Source of the DNA: Achromobacter aloeverae
GTDB lineage: Bacteria; Pseudomonadota; Gammaproteobacteria; Burkholderiales; Burkholderiaceae_B
Direction of reading: 5' to 3'
Assembly (NCBI RefSeq): GCF_004121055.1
Contig: NZ_PYAL01000006.1
Location: 1 to 64,000 of the forward strand
Length of the DNA stretch: 64,000 bases
This document shows positions 1-7,252 of the stretch, piece after piece. Position 1 is the stretch's first letter; each line of letters opens with the position of its first letter. The notes below the pieces were generated by a model that was given only the letters and a program-made list of their open reading frames with translations, was not told the DNA's origin and searched no databases. Made by a program: the position numbers and the translations under genes.

Positions 1-222
1 GCCGTTGGTGATGACGCCGACCAGGTTGCCGCGGCTGGTGTAGCGCACCGCGTTGACGGGGTCCGCGACGATTTCCTCACAGGCCGCCGCCACACCGGGC
101 GTGTACGCCAGCGCCAGGTCGCGCTGGGTCACCAGGGGCTTGCTGGCGGTAACGGAAATTTTCCCGGGCACGGGAAACTCGTGGTAGTCGAGTGCGGCCT
201 TGCGGTCGTTGTCGGTGGTCAT
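1..222 (-). CDS. maeB: NADP-dependent malic enzyme, N-terminal fragment cut by the window edge
   Basis: This is the first 74 codons of a malic enzyme, which oxidatively decarboxylates malate to pyruvate with NADP in the cytoplasm. The visible protein begins MTTDNDRKAALDYHEFPVPG and carries KISVTASKPL, LALAYTPGVA and YTSRGNLVGV, the conserved opening of MaeB-type enzymes. The catalytic and phosphotransacetylase-like domains lie outside the window. The ATG at 222 is preceded by GAGAGG at a good distance. The gene is transcribed away from the LysR gene at 354, so that regulator may control it. Identification is secure at family level; the rest of the gene cannot be seen. Confidence 0.85.
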   Translation of the reverse strand, partial: MTTDNDRKAALDYHEFPVPGKISVTASKPLVTQRDLALAYTPGVAAACEEIVADPVNAVRYTSRGNLVGVITNG

Positions 223-353
223 TGTTTTCCTCTCCTTGCGCCCAGGGCGCTGTCCTGGGATGCATTCTAGGCCGCCAGGCATAACCCTAAAATTCTGAAT
301 TGCTATGATTCCATAATATTTTCCTGATGATATGAGGGAGCTTGCCCCGGGCC
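223..353. promoter_or_regulatory. Divergent maeB/LysR control region with a weak LysR-type box
   Basis: This 131-bp spacer separates two genes transcribed in opposite directions and is clearly richer in A/T than the flanking genes. GAAT-TGCTATG-ATTC at 297-311 is a short dyad of the length expected for a LysR T-N11-A box. The dyad is only four bases per arm, so assignment to the adjacent LysR protein is tentative. Confidence 0.35.
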
Positions 354-1367
354 ATGGCCGGATTCGAACCTGATGAGGTGCTGCGCCGCCTGGCGTCGCG
401 CCTGAAAATGCGCCACCTGACCCTGCTGCTGAATATCCGCCGCTATGGGTCCCTGACCCGGGTGGCGGAGCGCATGGCCAGCAGCCAGCCGGCCATCACC
501 AACGCGCTGGCCGAGCTGGAAAGCATGTTCGGGGCGCCGCTGTTCGACCGCTCCGTGCGCGGCATGGCGCCGACAGCCCTGGGGGAGGTGGTGCTGGCCA
601 GGGCCGGCGCCATGGTCCACGACCTGGAGCACCTGGTGCGGGACATGGAAACCGTGGTCGCCGGTCACGCCGCCCATCTGCACATTGGGGTCATCCCCTT
701 TATTTCCGGTCGCCTGCTGTCCGCCGCCATCCAGCGCACCCTGCCGGACGGCTCGCGCCGGCTGACCGTGACGGTGCACGAGGGAGCCAGCGACCAGCTG
801 CTGGCGCGGTTGCGGGAACACGATGTCGATATCGTCATCGGCCGGGCGTCGGCCACGCTGGACCTGGAAGGCGTGGCGTTCGAACGCCTGTACCAGCAGC
901 AGCCGCGCCTGATCGCCAGCCGCCGCCTGGCCGCCCGGCTGGGACGCGCCCGCCTGGACTGGCCGGTGCTGGCGGAACTGGACTGGATCCTGGGGGCGCC
1001 GCATACGCCCATGCGCGAGCAGGTGGCCGACATGTTCCTGGGTGCGGGGCTGGCGCCGCCCACGCCCATCGTGGAAAGCGGTTCGGCCCGGCTGATCGGC
1101 GAGATGATCGCGGCCAGCGAGACGGCGGTTTCCATCGTGCCGTCGGATGTGGCCGATGAACTGGTGCGCATCGCCGGGGTGGCCATCGTGCCGTATTCCT
1201 TCAACTGGACCCTGCCGCCCATCGCGCTTTTCACGCGGGCGCGGGACGCTCGCCCCGTCGATACCCTGTTCACGGCGTCCTTGCGCCAGGTCTGCCGTGA
1301 AACCTATGGCGGCGCTCCCGCCGGCCCGCCAGGGAGCCGGGGACAGGCGGATTTGTCGATCAGGTAA
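354..1367 (+). CDS. LysR-family transcriptional regulator
   Basis: A DNA-binding regulator of about 337 residues. The winged helix-turn-helix lies at roughly residues 15-75 (MRHLTLLLNIRRYGSLTRVA, SQPAITNALAELESMFGAPL), followed by a periplasmic-binding-like effector domain (LHIGVIPFISGRLL onward). The opening resembles the PcaQ/GbpR branch, whose members often bind sugars or aromatic acids; the ligand here is unknown. An upstream TTG at 342 is in frame, but GAGGGAG at 334-340 almost abuts it, so ATG 354 is preferred although its spacing is long. It is divergent from maeB and followed by an MFS exporter, either of which may be its target. Confidence 0.8.
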   Translation: MAGFEPDEVLRRLASRLKMRHLTLLLNIRRYGSLTRVAERMASSQPAITNALAELESMFGAPLFDRSVRGMAPTALGEVVLARAGAMVHDLEHLVRDMETVVAGHAAHLHIGVIPFISGRLLSAAIQRTLPDGSRRLTVTVHEGASDQLLARLREHDVDIVIGRASATLDLEGVAFERLYQQQPRLIASRRLAARLGRARLDWPVLAELDWILGAPHTPMREQVADMFLGAGLAPPTPIVESGSARLIGEMIAASETAVSIVPSDVADELVRIAGVAIVPYSFNWTLPPIALFTRARDARPVDTLFTASLRQVCRETYGGAPAGPPGSRGQADLSIR

Positions 1368-1500
1368 ACCCCTCGCCGGTCATTATTGATTTTTCCGCAA
1401 GAGTCTTTCGCTCGGGCGATGGTGTCTGGACGGGGCCAAATCCGGCAAACTTCAGCTTTATTTTGCTGTGCAGCATTTTGCTGCCCTCCCGGATCCCACC

Positions 1501-2712
1501 ATGTCTGATCTTTCCACCTCGACCGCGCGTTCCCGGACGGACGCGTCCGCCGGTTTCGCGCTTTTCGCCCTGGCGGTCGGCGCCTTCGGCATCGGCACCA
1601 CGGAATTCTCGCCCATGGGCCTGCTGCCCGTCATCGCCGAGGGCGTGAACGTCTCCATACCCAGCGCCGGCATGCTGGTCAGCGCGTACGCCATCGGCGT
1701 GATGCTGGGCGCGCCGCTGATGACGCTGGCGCTGTCGCGGTGGTCGCGCCGCACCGCGCTGATCGCCTTGATGAGTATCTTCACGGTGGGCAATCTGCTG
1801 TCGGCGGCCGCCCCCGGCTACTACACCCTGCTGCTGGCGCGCCTGGTGACCAGCCTGAACCACGGCGCGTTCTTTGGCCTGGGCTCGCTGGTCGCGGCCA
1901 GCGTGGTGCCGCGCCACAAGCAGGCCAGCGCGGTCGCCACCATGTTCATGGGGCTTACCATCGCCAATATCGGCGGCGTTCCGGCCGCTACCTGGCTGGG
2001 CCAGACCATAGGCTGGCGCATGTCCTTCGCGGCGACGGCCGTGCTTGGCGTGCTGGCGATGAGCACGCTGTGGCTCGCCCTGCCCAGGGGCGAGAGCGGC
2101 CGTCGTCCGGATGTGCGCGCCGAAATGTCGGTGCTCACCCAGCCCGCCGTGCTGGTGGCGCTGCTGACGACGGTGCTGGGGTCCGGCGCCATGTTCACGC
2201 TGTATACCTATATCGCGCCCACCTTGAAGTCCCTGACGGGCGCCAGCCCGGAATTCATCACGGCCATGCTGGTGTTGATCGGCATTGGTTTTTCCATCGG
2301 CAATGCGGCCGGCGGCAAGCTGGCGGACCGTTCGCTGGCGGGCAGCCTGATCGGCTTCCTGGCGCTGTTGATCGTCGTGATGCTGGCATTCCCGTTGCTG
2401 GGCCGCTATCACGCGGGCGCGGCCATTTCCTTGCTGTTGTGGGGCATGGCCACGTTTGCCGTCGTGCCGCCGCTGCAAATGGGCGTGATGCGGGCGGCCG
2501 AGCGCGCCCCCGGCCTGGCCTCGTCGGTCAATGTGGGCGCGTTCAACCTGGGCAATGCCTTGGGCGCGGCGGTCGGCGGCGCCACGATTTCGGCGGGCCT
2601 GGGCTACGCGGCCGTGCCGCTGGCCGGGGCGGGCATCGCCATCGCCGGCTTGCTGCTGGTGCTCGTGCAGGTCTCGCGCCGCCGCCGGCCGGTGGCGGCT
2701 TGCCGGGCCTGA
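1501..2712 (+). CDS. MFS transporter, AraJ/DHA1-type drug or metabolite exporter
   Basis: An inner-membrane proton-coupled exporter of about 403 residues with twelve predicted membrane helices. It shows the DHA1/AraJ opening GAFGIGTTEFSPMGLLPVIA, the loop-2 region around LALSRWSRRTALI and the helix-5 stretch LTIANIGGVPAATWLG. ATG 1501 is chosen because the family normally starts shortly before this first helix; an in-frame GTG at 1468 would add only an unconserved leader. No strong Shine-Dalgarno is visible. It lies just before dkgB on the same strand. Substrate cannot be inferred; AraJ, YdhP and purine-efflux proteins are all similar in shape. Confidence 0.82.
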   Translation: MSDLSTSTARSRTDASAGFALFALAVGAFGIGTTEFSPMGLLPVIAEGVNVSIPSAGMLVSAYAIGVMLGAPLMTLALSRWSRRTALIALMSIFTVGNLLSAAAPGYYTLLLARLVTSLNHGAFFGLGSLVAASVVPRHKQASAVATMFMGLTIANIGGVPAATWLGQTIGWRMSFAATAVLGVLAMSTLWLALPRGESGRRPDVRAEMSVLTQPAVLVALLTTVLGSGAMFTLYTYIAPTLKSLTGASPEFITAMLVLIGIGFSIGNAAGGKLADRSLAGSLIGFLALLIVVMLAFPLLGRYHAGAAISLLLWGMATFAVVPPLQMGVMRAAERAPGLASSVNVGAFNLGNALGAAVGGATISAGLGYAAVPLAGAGIAIAGLLLVLVQVSRRRRPVAACRA

Positions 2713-2790
2713 CCTGGCCAGCCCGGCAGGGCCGGCGCTGCGCGCCGATCCACTCGCAACCCTGCATTCAACAAGGAACAAGGAACAACC

Positions 2791-3603
2791 ATGTCTCTCT
2801 CCACCATCCCCTCCTTTGGCCTCGGCACCTTCCGGTTGAAGGACCAGGTCGTCATCGATTCCGTGCGTACCGCCCTGGAGCTGGGCTACCGCGCCGTCGA
2901 TACCGCACAGATCTATGGCAATGAGGCCGAGGTCGGCCAGGCCATCGCCGAGTCCGGCGTGGCGCGCCAGGATGTTTTCCTGACCACCAAGATATGGGTG
3001 GACAACTACGCGCCCGCCAAGCTGGGGCCCAGCCTGGAAGAAAGCCTGCGCAAGCTGCGCACCGATTACGTCGACCTGACGCTGATCCACTGGCCGGCGC
3101 CGGGCAATGGCGTGCCGCTGGAGGCCTATATGGGCGCGCTGGCACAAGCGCGCGAGCGGGGCCTGACGCGCCAGATCGGCATCTCCAATTTCAATATCGC
3201 GTTGACGCGCGAGGCCATCGCCGCGGTCGGCGCGGGCAATATCGCGACGAACCAGGTCGAGCTCAGTCCTTATTTGCAGAATCGCAAGCTGGCGGAGTTT
3301 CTCCAGTCGCAGGACATCGCCGTCACGTCCTATATGACGCTGGCCTATGGCAAGGTGCTGGGCGATCCGGTCCTGGCCGAGATCGCGGCGCGCCACCAGG
3401 CCGCGCCGGCGCAGGTCGCGCTGGCCTGGGCGATGCAGCTGGGCTACGCGGTGATTCCGTCGTCGACCAAACGGGCCAACCTGGCGGCGAACCTGCAGGC
3501 CCGGACCTTGCGCCTGTCCGATGCCGACATGGCCGCCATCGCCGCGCTGGAGCGCAATGGCCGGGAAGTCAGCCCGGCGGGTCTCGCACCCGAGTGGGAT
3601 TGA
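2791..3603 (+). CDS. dkgB: Aldo/keto reductase, 2,5-diketo-D-gluconate reductase B type
   Basis: A cytoplasmic NADPH-dependent reductase of 270 residues, the normal length for DkgB/YafB. It reduces 2,5-diketo-gluconate and also small aldehydes such as methylglyoxal. The catalytic tetrad is visible: Asp and Tyr in [12 protein letters not shown], Lys in FLTTKIW and His in [10 protein letters not shown]. The coenzyme-binding end carries [13 protein letters not shown]. The ATG follows repeated AAGGAACA Shine-Dalgarno-like sequence. It sits 78 bp after the MFS gene and may be cotranscribed with it. The exact in vivo substrate is uncertain because this family is promiscuous. Confidence 0.85.
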   Translation: MSLSTIPSFGLGTFRLKDQVVIDSVRTALELGYRAVDTAQIYGNEAEVGQAIAESGVARQDVFLTTKIWVDNYAPAKLGPSLEESLRKLRTDYVDLTLIHWPAPGNGVPLEAYMGALAQARERGLTRQIGISNFNIALTREAIAAVGAGNIATNQVELSPYLQNRKLAEFLQSQDIAVTSYMTLAYGKVLGDPVLAEIAARHQAAPAQVALAWAMQLGYAVIPSSTKRANLAANLQARTLRLSDADMAAIAALERNGREVSPAGLAPEWD

Positions 3604-4025
3604 CCGCCGCTCCCGCGGCCCGAAGACCCTCTGCCGCCGGCCGGCCATGCCGGCGGCGCGCCCGGCCCGACGCCGGGACGATACCAAGGTATATCCCGCG
3701 CAGCCTGTTTCGCACGCGCCGCCCGCCCTACACTACCTCCCGTTGATATCGAACAAGGAGTCCGCCGTGGACGATGACGGATGTAGTAGCGCCAGCGGCG
3801 CGCACCGGGCTTCGTAGGTCTACGCCGCGGCTCTTGCCCAGCGTCCCGCCGGCCCGGTCTGGCGGAGATACGCCGCCGGGATTTCGCCTCGGATTCCCGG
3901 CTCATATCCTCCCTTCCTTGCTTCCCTTGCTCAGGCCGGACGTTTCGTCCGCGCCCATGGGGGCATGCGCGCGCCCAATTCACCAGTATTGATTCCGGGT
4001 CACTCTTGCTTCCTAGGAGACGCGC
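3604..4025. other. Intergenic region with one doubtful short reading frame
   Basis: These 422 bp hold no clear gene. AAGGAG at about 3755-3760 precedes a GTG at 3767 that opens a 16-codon frame ending at 3817; it could be a leader peptide, but there is no coding evidence beyond the Shine-Dalgarno. The end of the region supplies the AGGAG ribosome-binding site of the next gene. No terminator with a convincing T-run was seen after dkgB. Confidence 0.4.
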
Positions 4026-4430
4026 ATGTTGCCGCCTACTCCCCACCGCCGCGCGGCCGCCGCGCCGGCCTTTCTCAACGTCACGTTCTACGGCTCGGCC
4101 ATCGAACTGGCCATCATCCGCAAGCGCCTTTACCTGGCCTTGCGGGCGCGGCCGGAAACCGTTGCCCAGGTGCGCGATTCGGCCGACGGCGCCCAGGCCT
4201 CCACGATGGTGCGCCTGCGCAGCGATGACGGCGATGTCTCGTCCCTGCTCGGCTGGTTGAGCGCGTTTTGCAGCGAGCTGCGCATCAACGCCCTGCATGC
4301 CACGCCGGGCGACGGGATGCCGCAAGTCGCGGCCACGCGCAGGATATCGGCTTCGCGGGCTGCCGGCGATGCGCCGCGGCTGGCCGGTCCTGGCCATCGC
4401 GGGCAATTCGCCGCGGAGGTGACGTCATGA
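4026..4430 (+). CDS. Hypothetical protein, translationally coupled to a small membrane protein
   Basis: A 134-residue protein that I do not recognise. Residues 17-90 (FLNVTFYGSAIELAIIRKRL, then STMVRLRSDDGDVSSLLGWL) alternate short strands and helices and could form a small ferredoxin-like fold, but this is speculative. The tail is rich in Ala, Arg and Gly and looks disordered. TAGGAG sits seven bases before the ATG, which supports real expression. Its stop overlaps the start of the next gene (ATGA at 4427-4430), a classic coupling arrangement, so the two products probably act together. It lies upstream of a two-component system. Confidence 0.6.
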   Translation: MLPPTPHRRAAAAPAFLNVTFYGSAIELAIIRKRLYLALRARPETVAQVRDSADGAQASTMVRLRSDDGDVSSLLGWLSAFCSELRINALHATPGDGMPQVAATRRISASRAAGDAPRLAGPGHRGQFAAEVTS

Positions 4431-4651
4431 GCGAGATCTTCGAAGCCATCAAGGACTTTTCACGCGACCGGCATGAGTGGGCGGTCGAACTAGAGCTCCG
4501 CTCTCCCGCATTGCGAGCCTCCCACCCGTCGGCCGCCGACCGCGTGACCGGCGGACAGGCCGATACCCGGGGTTTCCTGGGGCTGCTGCTGCCGATGCTG
4601 GTGGCCTGGGTGGTGATGGTCATCGCAGCGGTACTGGCCATCTGGGCATGA
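4427..4651 (+). CDS. Small single-pass membrane protein
   Basis: A 74-residue protein starting MSEIFEAIKDFSRDRHEW. The first 45 residues are polar; residues 50-74 (FLGLLLPMLVAWVVMVIAAV) form one strongly hydrophobic C-terminal helix, so it is probably a tail-anchored inner-membrane protein. The start has a near-perfect Shine-Dalgarno, GGAGGTGA at 4415-4422, and overlaps the stop of the preceding gene by four bases. Function is unknown. Its position directly upstream of a membrane histidine kinase makes an accessory or sensing role possible, but nothing in the sequence proves it. Confidence 0.6.
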   Translation: MSEIFEAIKDFSRDRHEWAVELELRSPALRASHPSAADRVTGGQADTRGFLGLLLPMLVAWVVMVIAAVLAIWA

Positions 4652-4718
4652 CTCCTGCACCAGCCCGGCCAGGGGAGGGCGCCGTGGCGACCCACGGCAA
4701 GCCCTGGTATAAGCTAAC

Positions 4719-4808
4719 GGACCGGCGGACGCCGGTCCGCCGCCTGACCCTGGACCGGCGGACGCCGGTCCGCCGCCTGACCCTGGACCGGCGGACGCCG
4801 GTCCGCCG
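4719..4808. repeat. Tandem array of a 33-bp palindromic unit, 2.7 copies
   Basis: Copies lie at 4719-4751, 4752-4784 and 4785-4808 (partial) and are identical where they overlap. Each contains the perfect dyad GGACCGGCG-GA-CGCCGGTCC, able to form a 9-10 bp hairpin. Because 33 is a multiple of three, the reading frame of the downstream kinase stays open through the array, as repeats of DRRTPVRRLTL. A TATAAG hexamer at 4708-4713 precedes the first copy. The array may be an untranslated leader structure or a REP-like element. Confidence 0.85.
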
Positions 4809-4869
4809 CGCTGCCCTGGGCGCGCCTGGCGTCCCGGCGCTCTTTGCCCTTCGTTCTAGTCCTCGCTAT

Positions 4870-5979
4870 ATGTCCCTGGATCAGGTCTCACGCCGACGAG
4901 GTCGCGCCCAAGCGGGCGTGCTGCTGCTCGCGCTCTTGATGGCGGCGATTTTCCTGGCGGATACGCTGACGCGGCTGGAAGTGGCCATGGCCGTGTTCTA
5001 CGTCGTGGTCATCCTGCTGGCGCTCAGCCTGCTGCCGCGGCGGGGCGTGATCGGGGTAGCGCTGATCTGCGCCGCGCTGACAGTCTTCAGCCTGTTCCTG
5101 ACGCCGGAGGGAGGATCCCTGCGCAGCGTCGGCCTGGTCAACGCCGCGATCAGCATCGCGGCCATCGGCATCACCGCCTACCTGGCGCTCAAGCGCGCGG
5201 CGGCCGAGGAGGCCGCGCAGGAGGCTCGCGTCCAGCTCGCGCGCCTGTCGCGCGTCCAGAGCATGGGGGAGCTGACCGCCTCCATCGCCCACGAGATCAA
5301 CCAGCCCCTGGCCGCCATCGTGACCAGCGGCAGCGCCTGCCAGCGCTGGCTTGAGCATGATCCGCCCAACCTGGAGCGCGGACTACGCGCCCTGCAGCGC
5401 ATGATCGACGACGCCAATCGCGCCAGCGAGGTCGTCAAGCGCATCCGGCGGCTGCTGCGCAATGCCGAGCCACGGATGGCGTCGGTGGACCTCGCCGACA
5501 TCGCCGCGGAGTCGGTGGACATGACCCGTGGCGAAATGCAGCGGCGCGGCGTGACGCTGAACGAGCGCATCCAGGAAGGCCTGCCCGCCGTGCGGGCCGA
5601 TCCGGTGCAGATCGGGCAGGTGATCATCAACCTCTTGCTCAACGCCATCGAGGCAATGCGGGACATGCCGTCCGGCGAGCGGCGCCTGACCTTGTGGGTG
5701 TCCGTCGCCGAGCCGGGGCAGGTGCAAGTGGTCGTCGCCGACACCGGACCCGGGCTGAGCCCGCAAGCCCGCGAACGGCTGTTCGACGCCTTCTGGACCA
5801 CCAAGCCCGACGGCACTGGCCTGGGATTGACCATCAGCCGGGCCATCGTGGAGAGTCATGGCGGACGTTTGTGGACCGAACCCGCCAAGCGTGGCGGCGC
5901 GACTTTCTGCTTTACGCTGCCCGTGACCGCCAAGGATGCCGTCGCGGACAAGGATGCCGTCGCGGACAAGGATGCCTGA
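4870..5979 (+). CDS. Membrane sensor histidine kinase, FixL/DctB-like HEINQP group
   Basis: A sensor of about 369 residues with roughly four membrane helices (residues 15-110), then a dimerisation domain with the phospho-acceptor His141 in ASIAHEINQPLAAI. An ATPase domain follows with N-box NLLLNAIEAM, G1 VVADTGPGLS and G2 GTGLGLTISRA. It should phosphorylate the regulator encoded three bases downstream. The start is uncertain. ATG 4870 gives a normal N-terminus, but GTG 4684 has a strong GGAGGG Shine-Dalgarno and is in frame; using it would translate the 33-bp repeat array as an Arg-rich leader. The C-terminus ends in an 18-bp tandem repeat coding KDAVADKDAVADKDA. Confidence 0.8.
   Translation: MSLDQVSRRRGRAQAGVLLLALLMAAIFLADTLTRLEVAMAVFYVVVILLALSLLPRRGVIGVALICAALTVFSLFLTPEGGSLRSVGLVNAAISIAAIGITAYLALKRAAAEEAAQEARVQLARLSRVQSMGELTASIAHEINQPLAAIVTSGSACQRWLEHDPPNLERGLRALQRMIDDANRASEVVKRIRRLLRNAEPRMASVDLADIAAESVDMTRGEMQRRGVTLNERIQEGLPAVRADPVQIGQVIINLLLNAIEAMRDMPSGERRLTLWVSVAEPGQVQVVVADTGPGLSPQARERLFDAFWTTKPDGTGLGLTISRAIVESHGGRLWTEPAKRGGATFCFTLPVTAKDAVADKDAVADKDA
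5932..5976. repeat. 18-bp direct repeat at the 3' end of the kinase gene
   Basis: The unit AAGGATGCCGTCGCGGAC occurs at 5932-5949 and 5950-5967, with a half copy at 5968-5976 immediately before the stop codon. It encodes KDAVAD repeats and extends the kinase past its ATPase domain. Copy-number change here would keep the frame. Confidence 0.85.
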
Positions 5980-5981
5980 TC

Positions 5982-6680
5982 ATGACGGAAGACCCGATAC
6001 GGAAAACACACTCGCCGCCGATGCGAAATACCAAGCCCGGTTCACGCCAGACACCCCATGACGGCTCGCCCATCGTCTATATCGTCGACGACGACACCTC
6101 CCTGCGCGAGTCGCTGGAGGACCTGATGAGCTCGGTCGGGTTGGCGGTGCGGGGATTCGGCTCGGTGCAGGAGTTCCTGGACGGCGACACCGCGGACGGC
6201 CCCGCATGCCTGGTGCTGGACGTGCGCCTGCCCGGACAGAGCGGCATGGATTTCCTGCGCCGCATGGAGCAGGCGCGCCGCCGCGTGCCCGTGGTGGTGA
6301 TCACCGGGCATGGCGATATCCCCATGTCGGTGGCCGCCATGAAATCCGGCGCCGTCGATTTCCTGACCAAGCCCTTTCGCGACCAGGACCTGCTGGACGC
6401 CATCCACGCGGCGGTGGAAAAGGATCGCGCGCAACTGGCCGACATGACGCGCGCCGACGACGTGCTGGCGCGCTGGAACACCCTGACCGAGGGCGAGCGG
6501 GCGGTCATGGAGCGGGTGGTGCGCGGCATGCTGAACAAGCAGATCGCCGCCGAGCTGGAGGTCAGCGAAATCACGGTCAAGGTGCGGCGCGGCCGGGTCA
6601 TGCGCAAGATGCAGGTTCGCACGCTTGCCGACCTGGTGCGGGCCGGGGGCCAGGTCAAGGGACAGGTCCCGGAGGCGTAG
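5982..6680 (+). CDS. FixJ-family response regulator
   Basis: A 232-residue regulator, cognate by position to the kinase that ends at 5979. The receiver spans about residues 27-145, with acidic pocket VDDD, phospho-acceptor Asp in LVLDVRLPGQSG, Thr in VITGHGD and Lys in DFLTKPFRDQD. The LuxR-type helix-turn-helix covers about residues 165-225 (LTEGERAVMERVVRG, NKQIAAELEVSEITVKVRRG). The recognition helix reads TVKVRRGR where its paralogue at 38417 has TVKIHRGQ. An internal ATG at 6021 is an alternative start that would remove 13 unconserved residues. The target promoter is unknown. Confidence 0.85.
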   Translation: MTEDPIRKTHSPPMRNTKPGSRQTPHDGSPIVYIVDDDTSLRESLEDLMSSVGLAVRGFGSVQEFLDGDTADGPACLVLDVRLPGQSGMDFLRRMEQARRRVPVVVITGHGDIPMSVAAMKSGAVDFLTKPFRDQDLLDAIHAAVEKDRAQLADMTRADDVLARWNTLTEGERAVMERVVRGMLNKQIAAELEVSEITVKVRRGRVMRKMQVRTLADLVRAGGQVKGQVPEA

Positions 6681-6735
6681 AATACGGCGGTCCGCGCGTC
6701 CAGCCTGGCACGCGCGCTTCCGCAGCGAGGCATCC

Positions 6736-7161
6736 GTGCAAGATACCTGGCAGTATCAGATACGCCTGCGCGTCACCGAGGCCCTGGCCGCGCGGCTGCG
6801 CGACCATCCCGATGCGCCCGAGGACGCGCCCCTGCGCGCCGTCCTGGCGCGCCACGGCGCCGCCATCAAGTCCCAGTACCAGGCCTTCGCCGATTATGTC
6901 GCCGAGGCCGAGCGTGAAGGCGTGGCGCAATATCCCCTGTACCGCTGGACGCGCGACACCATCGAGGACCCGGCCAAGCAGGCCAAGTACCGGCGCGTCT
7001 ATACCGCCTATGTGGGCGGCCAGGAAGTCTATGACGGCGCTGCCGCCGAAGCCCTGCGGGTGGAACTCGCGGCGTTGGGGACGGATGGCGGCATCGAGGG
7101 CGTGACCAAGGTGGACACCAATCCCGCCAACAATCCGCAACCGCCCGCCGCGCGCCGCTGA
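6736..7161 (+). CDS. Conserved-looking hypothetical protein
   Basis: A 141-residue soluble protein starting from GTG 6736 with AGCGAGG five bases upstream. It is highly charged and helical (WQYQIRLRVTEALAARLRDH, HGAAIKSQYQAFADYVAEAE), lacks a signal peptide or membrane segment, and ends in a disordered Asn/Pro-rich tail. I do not recognise a domain. The codon pattern matches the neighbouring housekeeping-type genes, so it is probably a real gene and not a chance frame. It lies between the FixJ-like regulator and acnD on the same strand; no functional link is evident. Confidence 0.6.
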   Translation: MQDTWQYQIRLRVTEALAARLRDHPDAPEDAPLRAVLARHGAAIKSQYQAFADYVAEAEREGVAQYPLYRWTRDTIEDPAKQAKYRRVYTAYVGGQEVYDGAAAEALRVELAALGTDGGIEGVTKVDTNPANNPQPPAARR

Positions 7162-7252
7162 TTCAGCGCCTGGACAGGCGCCGCGCCCGGCGTCCGGACA
7201 AGCGGCTACTATATTCGACGAAAAAATCCGACCAAGAAAATCGACCGAGACA

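Noticed and set aside
1360-3687. Long open frame on the minus strand opposite the MFS and dkgB genes
   Set aside because: It is an antisense artefact of high third-position GC; the product is Arg/Gln-rich with no motif, while the plus strand has two clear families.
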